Counted from the stretch's first letter, positions 41,819-53,904 are shown. The stretch is DNA of 64,000 nucleotides from Xiphydria camelus (GCA_963678675.1 OY783195.1:7326001-7390000); one strand, 5' to 3'. The notes: a model not told the origin generated them from the letters alone. Made by a program: numbers and translations.

Positions 41819-42326
41819 TAATTAGGAACATTTTGTGTTCATCGTATGTTTTAGTCCTAATTATTGTTGCAAAAGAAGTTTCAGTTTTTACATTTAATTT
41901 GTTTACTTTTTTGTTAATTAGTTATTACGTAAATGTACAATATTTATTAGTTTCATTAAAATAATTAGCCAACGAAAATATACTCTTAGTTTTCTTTTGA
42001 AAAATAAAAAGTATTATTATTTAAAATCTTGAATTTCAACATTCAAAAGGGCAAGGTAACGTCAAATTTGAAAAGTAGGACGTCAAAATGTACACAATTA
42101 AAAGCCCTTTAAAATGAGGTATCACTCGACCCCCTGTTCCATTTAAGAATATTGGGGTTACCGCCCCCGGAGTCAGGTGGTTGAGGGGGGGGGGGGGGGG
42201 GGGGGCGTCGAATTTTTATAAAAAATGTTCCCCCTCAATAATTTTGTTGACGTGTCTCGGCGATTTTCAGAAATATGTCTCTTTACGCAGATAACGTGGG
42301 TGGTAAGTTTTAAAATGAACACCCTG
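41662..42326 (+). repeat. Right inverted arm
   Basis: Contains the transposase 3' coding end to 41818 and the 3' non-coding part, with a poly-G run at 42184-42206 that matches the poly-C run in the left arm. Confidence 0.85.
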
Positions 42327-42328
42327 TA

Positions 42329-43170
42329 TTTACTTTTCCAGAACGAAGCCGCGGAAAAGAATGTAAACTAATGTTTTCCTCCTTTTCGTATATGGATTTA
42401 CATCCGTAAACACTGCAAACTGTTTACTTTTCAACATTTTCGAAGTTTCACTATTACACTATAAGTAGTAGGCAAATTGTAGTAGAGAAAAAATGTAATC
42501 CAATAAATTCTACCATCTATTTTTCAAAGTAAAATATCAAAAAAAGATCCAAGAGTCTCTTATTCGTGAGTTTTTTCAGTAGGTACAACGTATGGTTCAT
42601 TTTGTTTCTTATATAATACTTTCGTCCAATAAGATGCTCAGAAATAACGTACCTATTTTTAAAATATCCTTTACTCACAACCAGTGAACAAGCTACCTCT
42701 GCTATTTGGGGATCGATAATGACTATTCTAAACTAACTCAATTGCATCGAACAATTCACTTCGCGTGTGTGATTGGAAACTGCAAAGAGCACCGCGTCCA
42801 GCTGCATCCACGATAGTTACACCCAATTGTAAATCGAGATCGAGATCGCTCAATCTTATTGTTAACTAAACCTACTACCTAATTCCCTCGACCGAGAGAC
42901 GTCGAAAGTCTCGGAGCGGATCAACTATATCGTTCCTCGGTCGGTTATACGCATCGAACAATACACCGACGAGCGTCAACGGACGAGTGCGATATCAGTC
43001 GAACGACGCAATTGTGGACCTAAGTACCGTTGGAAGTTAGACAAAGCGTCGCCCCGCACAATGCGTGACAATGCGACAAGCGAGACCTGGGGATTGGCCA
43101 GGTTCATGTGAAGGAGGAAGGAAGGACTAGCATAGAGAGAAGAGAGAGTTAGGTTATAGCCTCCGAAGCA
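42329..43170. other. Unassigned DNA
   Basis: No domain seen; moderately GC-rich around 42880-43130. Confidence 0.4.
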
Positions 43171-43363
43171 GTAGGCTGGCCGTCCACTGGAGCCGTATTC
43201 GTCCGAGTAATCAGTCGGCCGACTTAACGGACGATTTGGACTTCCGAGCTCTGTTCATCTATTGCAGCCGGATTCCGTCCGAGACATCCGAGAGAAACAG
43301 GGCAACCTGTCTACTATTTTATGATCGTGTGACGAAGTTGTAATTTGATTTTAGTCATACAAA

Positions 43364-43622
43364 ATGAATAGTGATTTATATTTCCTAGAAAATACATACC
43401 TCGCGAGGCGACTGTTAAAAGTTAATAAGGATACTAGTGGTTTAAAAAGAAAGTGCTGGATCAACTCCACACATATTAAGCAAAAGGAAAAATCTAGGAG
43501 AATTTCATCATTTACACGAGAAATTAAAGAGGAACAGTGAAACATTTTTCGACTATTATAGAATGGATATGGGGACATTTCAGTATATCTTAGAGGCAAT
43601 TCACCCATCAATTACAAAATGG
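43364..43622 (+). pseudogene. Harbinger transposase N-terminus in the deleted element
   Basis: ATG at 43364 (MNSDLYFLENTYLARRLLKV), then, after a frame slip near 43500, EFHHLHEKLKRNSETFFDYY and MGTFQYILEAIHPSITKW. The nuclease domain is deleted. Confidence 0.65.
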
Positions 43623-43705
43623 CCGAATTGATCATATCTTTTATCATGCATATCCCACAGTGGAGTTTTTGCATTTACAATGCTTATTAGCTTCTCACTA
43701 TCCAT
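43622..43705 (-). pseudogene. MADF partner gene start in the deleted element
   Basis: On the minus strand, ATG at 43705 begins MDSEKLISIVNAKTPLWDMH and runs to the point where the transposase ORF of the other strand ends. A MADF-like start, as in other PIF/Harbinger elements. Confidence 0.6.
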
Positions 43706-43985
43706 GATCTCGCCAAAAATAGTTATTTATTAATGAAAAGTACACAAATAATTGCAATAACCTAGTGAACCTTCACGTATTTCCTTTTTTAACGTCCGAC
43801 TAATCCCATTTCAGTGGGATCCAAACGTGAGCCGGCCGTGTTCGGTCGCATTCGGCCGACCAGGCTGTGTGCAGTAGACGCGCGTGAACACCTTCGTTTG
43901 TCTTGGGATTAGTCGGCCGTAGTCTGCCATAGGTCGGCCGACTGATTATTCGGACGAATACGGCTCCAGTGGACGGCCAGCCGTA

Positions 43986-45235
43986 AGCTGTTTCACGTCT
44001 GTCCGCGCGGTTTCGCAATTCCCCGCGTCGTACGTGTGCAAGGGCTCTCGAGCAGTACGTTCCCCTTTTTCGTCCTCCCGCGCCCCTCCCCATCCTCTCC
44101 CTCTCCGAACCACGGAGCGTTCGATCGGACCACGTCCACCCGCCGCACCGGCGAGAGGAGTGCAAATTGCTAGCAACTCGATCGTTCTCCGCGCGTCGCA
44201 GGAAAGAGGGTGGTCACGGATATCCCCTTCGTTATCTGGAAGTATGGCGCGAGCGTTGATAAACGTATGGAAATCGACGTGGAGGAATGCGATCGATCGA
44301 TCGGTTCTTTGAAAGGCTTCCTCACGAAGACTTTCGAGTTGGGAATTGAGAGCTTTTTTGAATTTTCTGGATTTTCGATATAATGATGATAACCTGATAC
44401 TGATTCAATGTTAATATCAGACTCATGGTTTTGAAGCCAATGTACATTGAGAGATAAGTGGGCAGTAAAATCAACCATAATCGCAAAATTGAATGTTCTT
44501 CGTTATTAATACCATATTTTTTATTAAACGGATCATAAGTACAGTTGAAATATTTTCTGTTGCATGGTTACAGTAATAACAAGGCCTTAGTTTATGATAG
44601 ATCAATAATATAACCAAATGGTTGTGTCAATTATGTTAAAAAAGATTAGGGACTTTTATCGATCATGCTGCAAGTTAACTTGGTTGTAGCAATCTTGATC
44701 TCTTGTTACTATAACCAGAATCTAACTAATTAGAACAACTATAGATTTATTTATGGTTAGCGTCAAAATCAACCACAATTTCTGGTTAAATTATAGTTCT
44801 TTCAACCAGATTTTTCATTGAATGTACGGGTAATTTTCACCCAGCGTTGGCATCACGATTTTGTGAAGCTAATAGTCAGTAGTTTTGGCTCGTTATACAT
44901 CAGTCGTCTTAACTGTATACTACATTGAGAAAAAATTTTGGTCGAAAGATTTAATTGGTTTAAATTAGTCGAAAAAATAATACATTCATTTGGGTTAAGA
45001 AAATTGTGTTTTATCCGGTAGTCGTTTGTTTGCAGGAAATATAAGCATAATCGATGTGTGTATAAGATTCCAGTTTCCGGTACCGCGTTGGCTTCACGCC
45101 TCTGCAAATCGGATCAATGTGTATAAATATTAGTCATACTAAATGGAAGTACTTAATTAGTCCATGCATAAATAAAATCATATGTAGCAGCTTAAATATG
45201 TAAAATAATACAGCAACTAAATATCTACTTATAGT
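43986..45235. other. Unassigned DNA
   Basis: GC-rich to 44300, then AT-rich. A minus-strand ORF at 44170-44478 ends in a KVFVRKP-like motif; I found no firm family. No repeats noted. Confidence 0.3.
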
Positions 45236-45780
45236 TGTAACGTCCTAACGTAGCCGTTTTCATGGAATAAAACGCAGCGGCGAATAAAGCGATAGAATAA
45301 GAGGAATCAAATAGCGACGAGCAAGGCCGCTGCGAAGACCGGAACGCCGACTCCGCACCGAGCCAAAACTGCACCGCGAGAAACACGAACCCTCGCGCAA
45401 GGCGAAGGCGCGAGAACCTCCACGTGCCACCCGCGTAGCATTAAAGGAAATGCACCAGCAAAAAACAAGACGCCAAGTGGCCACCGACCAGCCGCTGACA
45501 GGAAGAAACTCCATGATTCAACGCATTCCTTCTCCTTCCCCTTTTTCAACATCAGGAAGGATCCCCACCCGGAACGAAGTCTAACGGCATATATAAGGAG
45601 AACCCTGGACACCGGGAGGGGTTTTTTCTTTCCCTTTTGAGTGATTGTCAACACGTTAAACTTTGTTGCGATTCACGCGTGTTCGTTCTGTTTGTGACTC
45701 GAATAAAGTTCTAATAGTAGTGATTCTGGACTGGTGGTACCTCGAACCCTTACCCCCTCGTGTAACCGTGTCAAGAGAGC
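45236..45780 (+). repeat. Candidate LTR with TATA box and poly-A signal
   Basis: Sequence from TTGTAACGTCC with ATATATAAGG at 45590, AATAAAG at 45701 and a GC-rich 5' part is LTR-like (U3, R and U5 order). No second copy is present, so the borders are guesses. Confidence 0.35.
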
Positions 45781-45988
45781 GAGTGATCCAGCCCTTCTAG
45801 GAAGGATCGCACGGAAGCCAGGGAGAAGGAGAGAAAGAGAGCGAGAGATCAGAAATCAGAGTTCCCGGTAAAGGTAAGTAGCAACTGATTGTTCTCTTAA
45901 GATATAGAAACTTGCGTGTGTATCCCAGCTCCCCATTCCAGTCCCGAGTCAATAATTAGTGGTCTAGGGAGTTGTCCATGACGTGACA

Positions 45989-46420
45989 ATGAACCCCTTT
46001 ACCCAGACGACGACCCCTGGGATGAGCCGTAATTCTTTATCGAAGAATTCAAAGAAAAGATATGGACAAATCATCTGGAGGCCGTAACAGCATATGAACA
46101 TTGGATTAATCAACAAGAGGAAATGGAAGAATGGAGGCAGAGGGTGGAACTACCGCCACCAGAACGTTCCCACCTGGAACAATTAAGCATCCCACTTACA
46201 CCCCCGAAGAGTGGCAGAAAATAAACTGGCCGCAGCAACTGGAAGAAGCCCGAGATTGGGAGTCTCCAGAGCCAGAAAATCCATGGCCCATACAGAGGCG
46301 TTTCCCCGAGGATTGGGACAGCGCTAACGAAGAAGAGTGAGCACCAGAGCAAGAAAAAGTAGACTGGGACAGCGCTGACGAGGAGGAAAACAAGTAGTGG
46401 CTTCCTAGCACAATACACCC
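45989..46420 (+). pseudogene. Acidic Pro/Glu-rich retroelement-like ORF remnant
   Basis: Reading from 45990, NEPLYPDDDPWDEP is followed by a stop, then FIEEFKEKIWTNHLEAVTAY and EEMEEWRQRVELPPPERSHL with further slips. It resembles short acidic ORFs of insect LTR elements, from memory and unproven. It is flanked by a 16-bp direct repeat (45973-45988 and 46711-46726). Confidence 0.35.
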
Positions 46421-46683
46421 CTCCCACCTCTATCCATGTGACATTCCTTTTTACATACCACTTGCTAATTCACTATACATATATATACATATAAATAAAA
46501 TATTCCATATATAACATTCCATACATACATTCTAAATTAATAATGACTTTATAAAACATATACACGTTTTGCTACATTTAATAATCATTCACCTATTATA
46601 ATCCAATAATCACTTATTTCAATTATAATGTAATAACTACTTATTTTCATTATAACCATTTATTTTAAGTCATTAACACATGA

Positions 46684-46701
46684 CGTCGTCGTCGTCGTCG
46701 T
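46684..46701. repeat. (GTC)n microsatellite
   Basis: GTC repeated about six times. Confidence 0.85.
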
Positions 46702-46878
46702 GGACGTTATTGTCCATGACGTGACATAGTTATGAAATATATATTAGTTGCGAATGAACAGATATTGGATTAAACACTCGATTAGATGTAAATCGGTCGC
46801 GTCACCTAGAGTGTTCCTCAGATTTACGACCTGAGGAGAATCGAGTATATCGATCGCGCGACTAACCGGCCACATACA

Positions 46879-47265
46879 ATGTACTATTTTCTTCAAATAA
46901 AAAGAATCGCTAATTTCCTATTACACGAATTAGAAAGCGAAGGACGAAGATTGAACGGAAGTATTCACATCGAAATCCTCGTTGAAATACGGAGTTCCCG
47001 ACGGGGCAGGATGACATTGAAAGACCCACGGGGAAAAGTAGGAGGAACCGGAATGATTCTTTTCGCGTGGCAATCACGCGACCATTGTAACCGAGAAAAT
47101 GAAGTACCTGTTCTTCTCCACCTTTCGGACACTGCAGTAATCTCCGACGGCAGCCAAAAAGTCTCCATAGAACTGGACTTTAGAAACCCCCGATGTATTT
47201 TCCGCAGTATAGACGTTCCAATTTCACCCTCAAAGATGCGTGCAATATCTCCGCTAATTTCATAA
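46879..47265 (+). CDS. 128-residue ORF of unknown function
   Basis: ATG-started and open, with no recognised motif. It may be a chance ORF, since an antisense ORF of similar quality overlaps. No neighbouring element explains it. Confidence 0.15.
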   Translation: MYYFLQIKRIANFLLHELESEGRRLNGSIHIEILVEIRSSRRGRMTLKDPRGKVGGTGMILFAWQSRDHCNRENEVPVLLHLSDTAVISDGSQKVSIELDFRNPRCIFRSIDVPISPSKMRAISPLIS

Positions 47266-47269
47266 TGTC

Positions 47270-49774
47270 AAGTTATATCTCACTGGTTCTGCAGAGTATC
47301 GGAAGCTCTGCTCGTATAGGAAAGTGGAGAATGGCGCAGCGGATATGCTGAAGGGGTGAGAAGGGGCAATTGGGGGGAATTAGGAATTTCCATTAAAATT
47401 GTATATAATCGGAGCACATTAATCCAAGAAATTTAAAGGACAAATGTTTATAAATTTGTAGATTGTACTCATAAAATATATTTATGGACAACTAAAATTT
47501 TCTACGAACTTTTCAAAGGCTGAATAGACTTTCTAAAAATTCCTACGAATAAATAAGAATTTCGTATATGTAGGGTAGGGTGGAGATATTTGGGCATAAG
47601 AATAAGTTGGTCAACGCTTATTACTCTGTAACTAAAACAGATATCGGAATGCGCTCACGCATAGATACCCGAGTAAAAATTCGGAACCTATTTTAAACCT
47701 TTTTGATTAAACCTTTTCAGCCCCTTTACCCTATCGAAGACTTGAATAACTCTGTATGTATCGCTCATGGACCTTCGAGACTATTCCCGTCCTACCCTAC
47801 AGTCGATCTTCATTTTCATAATTATTCACTGGAACTGATTGTAAGCTCGTCGAGAAATATTCATGGATTATCAGGAAACTAATATATACGCTTCGATGAA
47901 TTTCTATGAATAATTACGAAACTCGAAACGGCCAAGTCCCATCGATAATAATCGTCAAGTCCGACGAAACGCATAAAAAATAAATCCACACCGATAAAAC
48001 TGCTTATTTGTAGTTAATAAATGTGGTTATTTGAATATGGCGAAGTAAACGCTTTATTGAACCAAGTAAATATTCGTTAACCATTACAATATTTATTTGG
48101 CAATTATTAAATCTTTTAAGGCAACCATTTGAATGAAATAAACATTTTTGTTTCGTGAAACTTTCGACAGCATTCCGTTCCCACGGCTCGGTCTGCCGAC
48201 TTTCGAGAAAACCTCAATAAAATAATTCGCCGACGGTTTTCTGGAAGGTTGGAGCCTGCAACTTTCAAAATTAAACTATGAACTCGACTCCGACACAGGC
48301 TGCTCGAAGGTGACCTGCGAAGGGGCGCCTACAGCCCCTCAACCAACGGAAAATTTTGGGACCAAGAACGTCCACTCTCTCTCTCTCTCTCTTTCGTGGT
48401 ACTTTCTCTTTTCCTCCCCCGAATTCAAGGAGAGGAACGGACCTCTCTGCCCTCAGCTAGGCAGTCGCGTCTTTGCTTCACCACGAAATAATCGAGAATT
48501 CTCTCTCTAGAATTATAGTAATCTTTCGCGGCATTTACTTAATTTTTGTTCAAGTTCATTTATAATATCATTTCGTTTTCAATACAATTACAGTCCACAT
48601 TCATTGCACTAATTAGTGCTAAGATCAATCAAGTTTCCTACGTCCGACCGGCTCCTTTCTCACTCTACTTCCATGTTTCCAAATTGCATCAACCTCTCCC
48701 TTCAATTTTAATGATTAACATATATTTTCTTGTTCAATTGAAATATTTATTTTGCTATATTTAAAATTTCACTTGTTAACTACTAATAAATTGTTTTCCC
48801 GGTGCACGAGTTTCTAAGGGAGAGAACTAAATCCATGGTTTCTCGTAAAAGAGCTATCTCATTAGGAACGTCGAGAAATTTATATTTCGACGCTACCCAT
48901 TCTTCCATTCGTTATAAAGTTTAATAACGATGGTATATGCAAAAAAACCCCGGGACTTGTCAGCGTCGCCGGCACCCGCTCGTGACGTTAGTGGGAAATG
49001 TTTATGCAGATTGATATCTCTCCGATCCGTCCATCTCGGTAATCGCGAAAGGCGCGCCCCAGACGGAGAAACAACAACCCTTGCACTTAAAACCAGACTT
49101 ATAACGAACGTATTTGCATCCGATAATGGAAGCGCCCCCGCGCGAGCTTCGTCAGACGTTCCCTCGTGAGAATGCAACCCTTCATCCGACCCAATGTTTG
49201 CCCTCCACGATTAATAATACAACTAAAAACCGCGGCCCGTCATTGTCTTACCCGTCTCTATTGGGGATGATTCACGACCTACCCGTATACGTATATATAC
49301 GTAATGCTCGAGGGGTAAGGTGGAGCACCAGCTACGTAGCTTTGTTCCTGCCACTTTTTAACGTTCGGTCGGCAGGTCTGCGATAGCGCGAGTGCAGAAA
49401 TTCAACGAGACGGGTGAATCCCCGAAAACGTGCGAAGAATTTTTCTCCGTTCCCCCGTTGCGGGAGCCGTAAAAAACTTTTGACTCTTCCGCTTGCATTA
49501 GGGAACGAACTTTTCACCGATGTATGTATACATGTATTTTTGCAGTTTGTTTTTGTTTAGAAAATTGTTGGTCGTAAATGTGAGACTTTGGCTTGCTATA
49601 CGTATTCTTTAACATACTCTCGTGACTTATTCGGCATCTATTATAGGATAAAAGTGGGATAAACGTCTCGCTTTCTGATCAACTTTGAATGCGATTATCT
49701 CGAAACGTAGTGGAGATACATGAAAAATGAAAAGTAGCTTAGAGTTATAAGTGCGTTTCTCTCTACAACATTGT
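47270..49774. other. Unassigned, apparently unique DNA
   Basis: No TE end or domain seen. A (CT)n run lies at about 48372-48393. A GC-richer block at 48940-49450 has octamer-like ATTTGCAT and scattered short palindromes; it could be regulatory but nothing proves it. Confidence 0.3.
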
Positions 49775-49885
49775 GAGGTCATCGAAATGCAAGAGAAGCG
49801 CACTTATACCAAGCAATGAATGTGAGAGAGATAGACTTATAGCACGGTGACGTAGCTGAATTTTTAAATGTCGTTTTTCGAAAAA
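49775..49885 (-). repeat. Diverged dispersed repeat (partner at 7740-7840)
   Basis: Reverse complement shares CGACATTT, CAGCTACGTCA, GTCTATCTCTCTCACATTC and TTGCTTGG in order with 7740-7840. Confidence 0.5.
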
Positions 49886-50940
49886 TGGAAAACTACGAGG
49901 TTGATATTATAATTGTGCCTAAATTATTCAAATCTGCAATACAAAAATTTGGCGAGAAAATCGAATTATAGCTATCGCGATTTTAAAACATTTTTTAAAG
50001 AAAAGGATATTCCAACAAATTATACATATATTAGGTATACAGTATATTGGAAAACGAAATAAAAGGAGCTCATCGACGAGAAATCTGAATCGGGAGTGCA
50101 GCCTGATTGAGTCGTTCTACGATTCGCCGCAGAAATTCTGCTTTACATTCGTTCGAAAAAAAATTGACGTTGAAGAAGAGCGACGGTGTCGCGCGACGAC
50201 TCTCGATACGAGGAGGAACAACAAAAATTGTGGCGGGTATGCCGATTCGTCGCGTACCGTGAGCTCGATCAAGCGGACTGCTGAAAATACCGCCATTCGG
50301 AAAAAAAATGAGAGCGCGTATAACGATGGAGCTTTCTCGTTGGCCACTGTCCAAATTTCCCCAAAATATGGGTGTGCGCGGGTGGGGCGGAGGGAAAGCG
50401 GGACTATTTGCCGGAGCCACTACGTCGGCGCTCGATACTCAATTTTCCCCCGGATAATTGGATATTTTATATGCGATAATTGAAGCGTTTTCATCGTTCT
50501 TCTCGCTTTCAGTCTTTTACAAATATACGTAGGCGCTCGCCCTCGTTAATGGACATTCGGACGCTAGGATATTGTTCTCCAAATTTCGGAATTATTCCGC
50601 CTTCGTTCCGCTAAGAGGCGCTGTGGATATATGTAGGTATATTATATATCATATACATAACAACAGGTTTACGAATAAATGTCAGAAATAATTGAGCCAA
50701 ATGATTATTAATTTACCGGGGAAAAATCGATTGTCTGACTGCTGGGAAGAATCGGAGTTCATATTGTCGAAATGTTGAGGGCGAGGAACCTCTAATTGCC
50801 GACTCAAAAATTGTTGATAAGGCATTTAATTGATAATATTTCCTAGTCGCTATCTGCTACATTGCAACGTTATGTTAAATCCTTTCAAAAATATTATACT
50901 TTGCTTATATTTCAAGGCTCGATGAATTCCTGGTTACAAC
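49886..50940. other. Unassigned DNA
   Basis: ORFs across 50070-50483 on both strands overlap each other and show no motif. Confidence 0.3.
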
Positions 50941-50942
50941 TG

Positions 50943-50964
50943 CCTCCCCCCCCCCCCCCCCCCC
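50943..50964. repeat. Poly-C tract
   Basis: About 20 Cs, just before CCAAGCAG. It could serve as a pyrimidine tract before the exon that follows. Confidence 0.8.
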
Positions 50965-51716
50965 GGGCCAAGCAGTAATGTACCACATTCAGAATCAGGA
51001 GTCCCAACTTCAGATTATGTATTATGGACGTCAAATCAAACGATAATAGAGTCAAGCCATGTCAAGTCGGACTCGAAATTTCCACTAAATCGCGGATTTC
51101 GAAAATAATAACTCTATTACGGAGGGAGTATGGCACTTACGTTACCGTATTAATATTTCGTGAAAATTCCGTTATTTGTTAATGTTATTAACAATCAAAC
51201 TTTGAAGCGCGATTAAAATGAAAAATCGTTTTCTCTTAAACTACTTTAGACAATTACTTAAAATTTTGCACACTGATAAAGCAATGTTTACACTATCGAA
51301 TAAATATTTGCTTGAGGTGAAATTGTTTTAAAAAATGAATTTTGCATTAATTTTTTTAAAACAATTGCAATTTTTCATGCGTTCTTCACGCTATAAAAAA
51401 ATGGAACTTACATAAATTCATGCGGCAAACGTTGGCCTTTTATAATCTGCAAAGACAACTTTGTACTTTTTCTCCATTCCGGAGATACGAAATTGTTTGT
51501 TACGCGGTGCGCTCGTAGATCGCGCGGCGCGCTCCGCTACTGGCGTCCGCGGCATCTTGATGGCCGCGCAAACTTGAGCAAAAACCGTTTGAACTTGCAT
51601 GAACATGATTTTCCGAGTTTGGCAAACATACACAGTTTTCTTGTCAGTTTGCTGATGGTGCTCGTGCGGTATACTTGCGTAAAAACTATTCGGTGTTTCA
51701 ATATCATTAAGTGAAA

Positions 51717-51921
51717 ATGGTTCGACCGAAGGAATGTTGTAATCCTTTGAAAAAGAAAGGTCATAATTGTGTTCGTCATAAGTTGTTCCTCGCGCGTTAC
51801 CGCCAAGTGGAATAAAAAATTCGAAGAATACATTGATCGATATATTTGTCAAATATGTCGTAAAGACATGTATAATGATGTTAAAATTGCTTCAAATGTA
51901 GGAAATGAAGACCCAAGCACG
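51717..51921 (+). pseudogene. Cys/His-rich TE gene start in left arm
   Basis: ATG 51717 begins MVRPKECCNPLKKKGHNCVR. After a frame slip near 51800 follows WNKKFEEYIDRYICQICRKD up to a donor-like GTGAGT. The CC...C and CxxC pattern suggests a zinc-binding N-terminus. No known nuclease follows. Confidence 0.45.
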
Positions 51922-51939
51922 AAGTGAGTTTACTAATTA

Positions 51940-52492
51940 CACAGGTTTACAAAAAAAAAGTCCGGACTATTTGACCATGGTATTCCGAGGTATTTTTGCA
52001 TCCTGAATCCGATCCCGAGGTCATCTGAGCCCCATCACGTCAGAAAAATGAGATTTCAAGGTCATTTAGAGGTTAAAATGACCATTTTTTGGAACTGGAT
52101 CCGGGACAATTTCTCAAGCGACCTGTTGAGTTGGAGGGTAGCTGTTTAGGTCTTGAATACCTTCCAAACATTGGAATGGAGTCCTAAATCTCGACCGGGA
52201 CTATCACAGAACCACCCCAGTGGATAAAATGTTGCCATGATCGTTGTATCTCGCGGATTACGATCTCCCTGTCAAGGCATCCAATTCCGGCGATCCGTTC
52301 ACTGTGACAGTGGACCCAGCACTGACCGTAATGGCCTTAGAACCTTGGAGTCATGCTCTGGATTTCGAAATCTCGTTTTTCTGACGTGATGGGGCTCAGA
52401 TGACCTCGGGATCGGATTCAGGACGCAAAAATACCTCGGAATACCATGGTCCGGTCAAATAGTCCGGACTTTTTTTTTGTTGTAAACCTGTG
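51940..52492. mobile_element. 553-bp MITE with TTA duplication
   Basis: CACAGGTTTACA and inverted TGTAAACCTGTG ends, with inverted AGTCCGGACTATTTGACC next to them. TTA flanks both sides (51937-51939 and 52493-52495). It is inside the centre of the fold-back element, so younger. Confidence 0.85.
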
Positions 52493-52692
52493 TTATTTTT
52501 ATATTTTATTGTATAATTAATTGCTATACTGTAACACCTTCTTTAATAGTGAACCACGAATAAACTTCCAAGTAATTATAACTGTTCACTGTTCAAATCC
52601 AATATTTACATTCAGTTAAAAATTCAATTCGTTCCCTGGAAGGTATTACAGTATAGCAATTAATTATCGGTATTAACTATCTTGGGTCTTGG

Positions 52693-52897
52693 GTGCTTGG
52701 GTCTTCATTTTCTACATTTGAAGCAATTTTAACATCATTATACATGTCCTTACGACATATTTGACAAATATATCGATCAATGTATTCTTCGAATTTTTTA
52801 TTCCACTTGGCAGTAACGCGCGAGGAACAACTTATGACGAACACAATTATGACCTTTCCTTTTCAAAGGATTACAACATTCCTTCGGTCGAAAGATT
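52693..52897 (-). pseudogene. Cys/His-rich TE gene start in right arm
   Basis: The minus-strand equivalent of 51717-51921. The ATG is changed to ATC (CATT to GATT at 52894-52896), so this copy lacks the start. Confidence 0.45.
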
Positions 52898-53904
52898 TTC
52901 ACTAAATGATATTGAAACACCGAATAGTTTTTAAGCAAGTATACCGCACGAGCACCATCAGCAAACTGACAAGAAAACTGTCTATGTTTGCCAAACTCGG
53001 AAAATCATGTTCATGCAAGTTCAAACGGTTTTTGCTCAAGTTTGCGCGGCTATCAAGTTGCCGCGGACGCCAGTAGCGGAGCGCGCCGCGCGATCTACGA
53101 GCGCACCGCGTAATAAACAATTTCGTATCTCCGGAATGGAGAAAAAGTACAAAGTTCTCTTTGCAGATTATAAAAGGCCAACGTTTGCCGCATGAATTGA
53201 TGTAAGTTTCATTTTTTTATAGCGTGAAGATCGCAAGAAAAATTGCAATTGTTTAAAAAAAGTTAATGCAAAATACATTTTTTAAAACAATTTCACCTCA
53301 AGCAAATATTTATTCGATAGTGTAAACATTGCTTTATCAGTGTGCAAAATTTCAAGTAATTATCTAAAGTAATTTAAGAGAAAACGATTTTTCATTTTAA
53401 TTGCGCTTCAAAGTTTGATTGTTAATAACATTAACAAATAACAGAATTTTTACGAAATATTAATACGGTAACGTAAGTGCCATATTCCCTTCGCAATAGA
53501 GTTATTACTTCCGAAATCCGCGATTTAGTGGAAATTTCGAGTCCGACTTGACATGGCTTGACTCAATATTGATAGATCTATATAAGCAATATAAGACCAA
53601 AGTAGGCACCTTTGAAATAAGAAATCTGAAGAAAATGTGGGAGTTAATTGCTGGACACATCAATCAGTTATTGAAAACAAATGTATCTCCAAGCTATTGT
53701 GAGAACAAGTGGCGAGTACTTGAAAGAGGATACAAAAAGTACGTCGATAATAATAAAAAGACTGGTAGGGGCAAGATATTTTTTGAATTTTCGGAAGAGA
53801 TGGATGCGATTTTCATGAAGAAGAGGAACATTCATCCCGAAGTACTATTAGCAAGTGAGACTGTAAGCCATCCACCAGAAGTCACATGTATGTGCGGTAT
53901 ATGA

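Larger units (their letters stand above)
39915..42326 (+). mobile_element. Tc1/mariner-superfamily element with 660-bp inverted arms, TA duplication
   Basis: Ends CAGGGTGTTCATTTT and AAAATGAACACCCTG, flanked by TA (39913-39914 and 42327-42328). The arms 39915-40570 and 41662-42326 are nearly perfect reverse complements and include the last part of the transposase coding sequence. Only 40730-41818 is coding. The element is 2412 bp. Confidence 0.9.
43174..43982 (+). mobile_element. Internally deleted PIF/Harbinger element with GTA duplication
   Basis: Ends GGCTGGCCGTCCACTGGAGC (left) and its inverted copy (right), about 47 bp of inverted repeat with one or two differences. GTA flanks both sides (43171-43173 and 43983-43985). 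The 809-bp body keeps only the first exons of the transposase and MADF genes, fused tail to tail near 43620. Confidence 0.85.
51049..53564. mobile_element. Fold-back element, 872-bp inverted arms, AATA duplication
   Basis: Arms 51049-51920 and 52693-53564 are reverse complements at high identity, starting GAGTCAAGCCATGTCAAG. AATA flanks both sides (51045-51048 and 53565-53568). Each arm carries the 5' end of a zinc-binding TE gene. The centre holds a 553-bp MITE and a second small inverted repeat (TAATTAATTGCTATACTGT near 52515, inverted near 52645). Total 2516 bp. Confidence 0.8.
50975..53904 (+). pseudogene. Myb/SANT-like DNA-binding ORF interrupted by a fold-back element
   Basis: The left part (50975-51048) encodes VPHSESGVPTSDYVLWTSNQ. 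The right part from 53569 encodes IDLYKQYKTKVGTFEIRNLK, NVSPSYCENKWRVLERGYKK and EFSEEMDAIFMKKRN, a Myb/SANT-like DNA-binding domain. Removing the element and one AATA copy rejoins ACG ATA ATA TTG ATA in frame (TIILIDLY). This can be a host gene or another TE's regulator. Coding seems to stop after VTCMCGI. Confidence 0.55.

Noticed and set aside
48940..49400. Possible conserved enhancer
   Set aside because: Only an octamer-like motif and GC content; no comparative data available.
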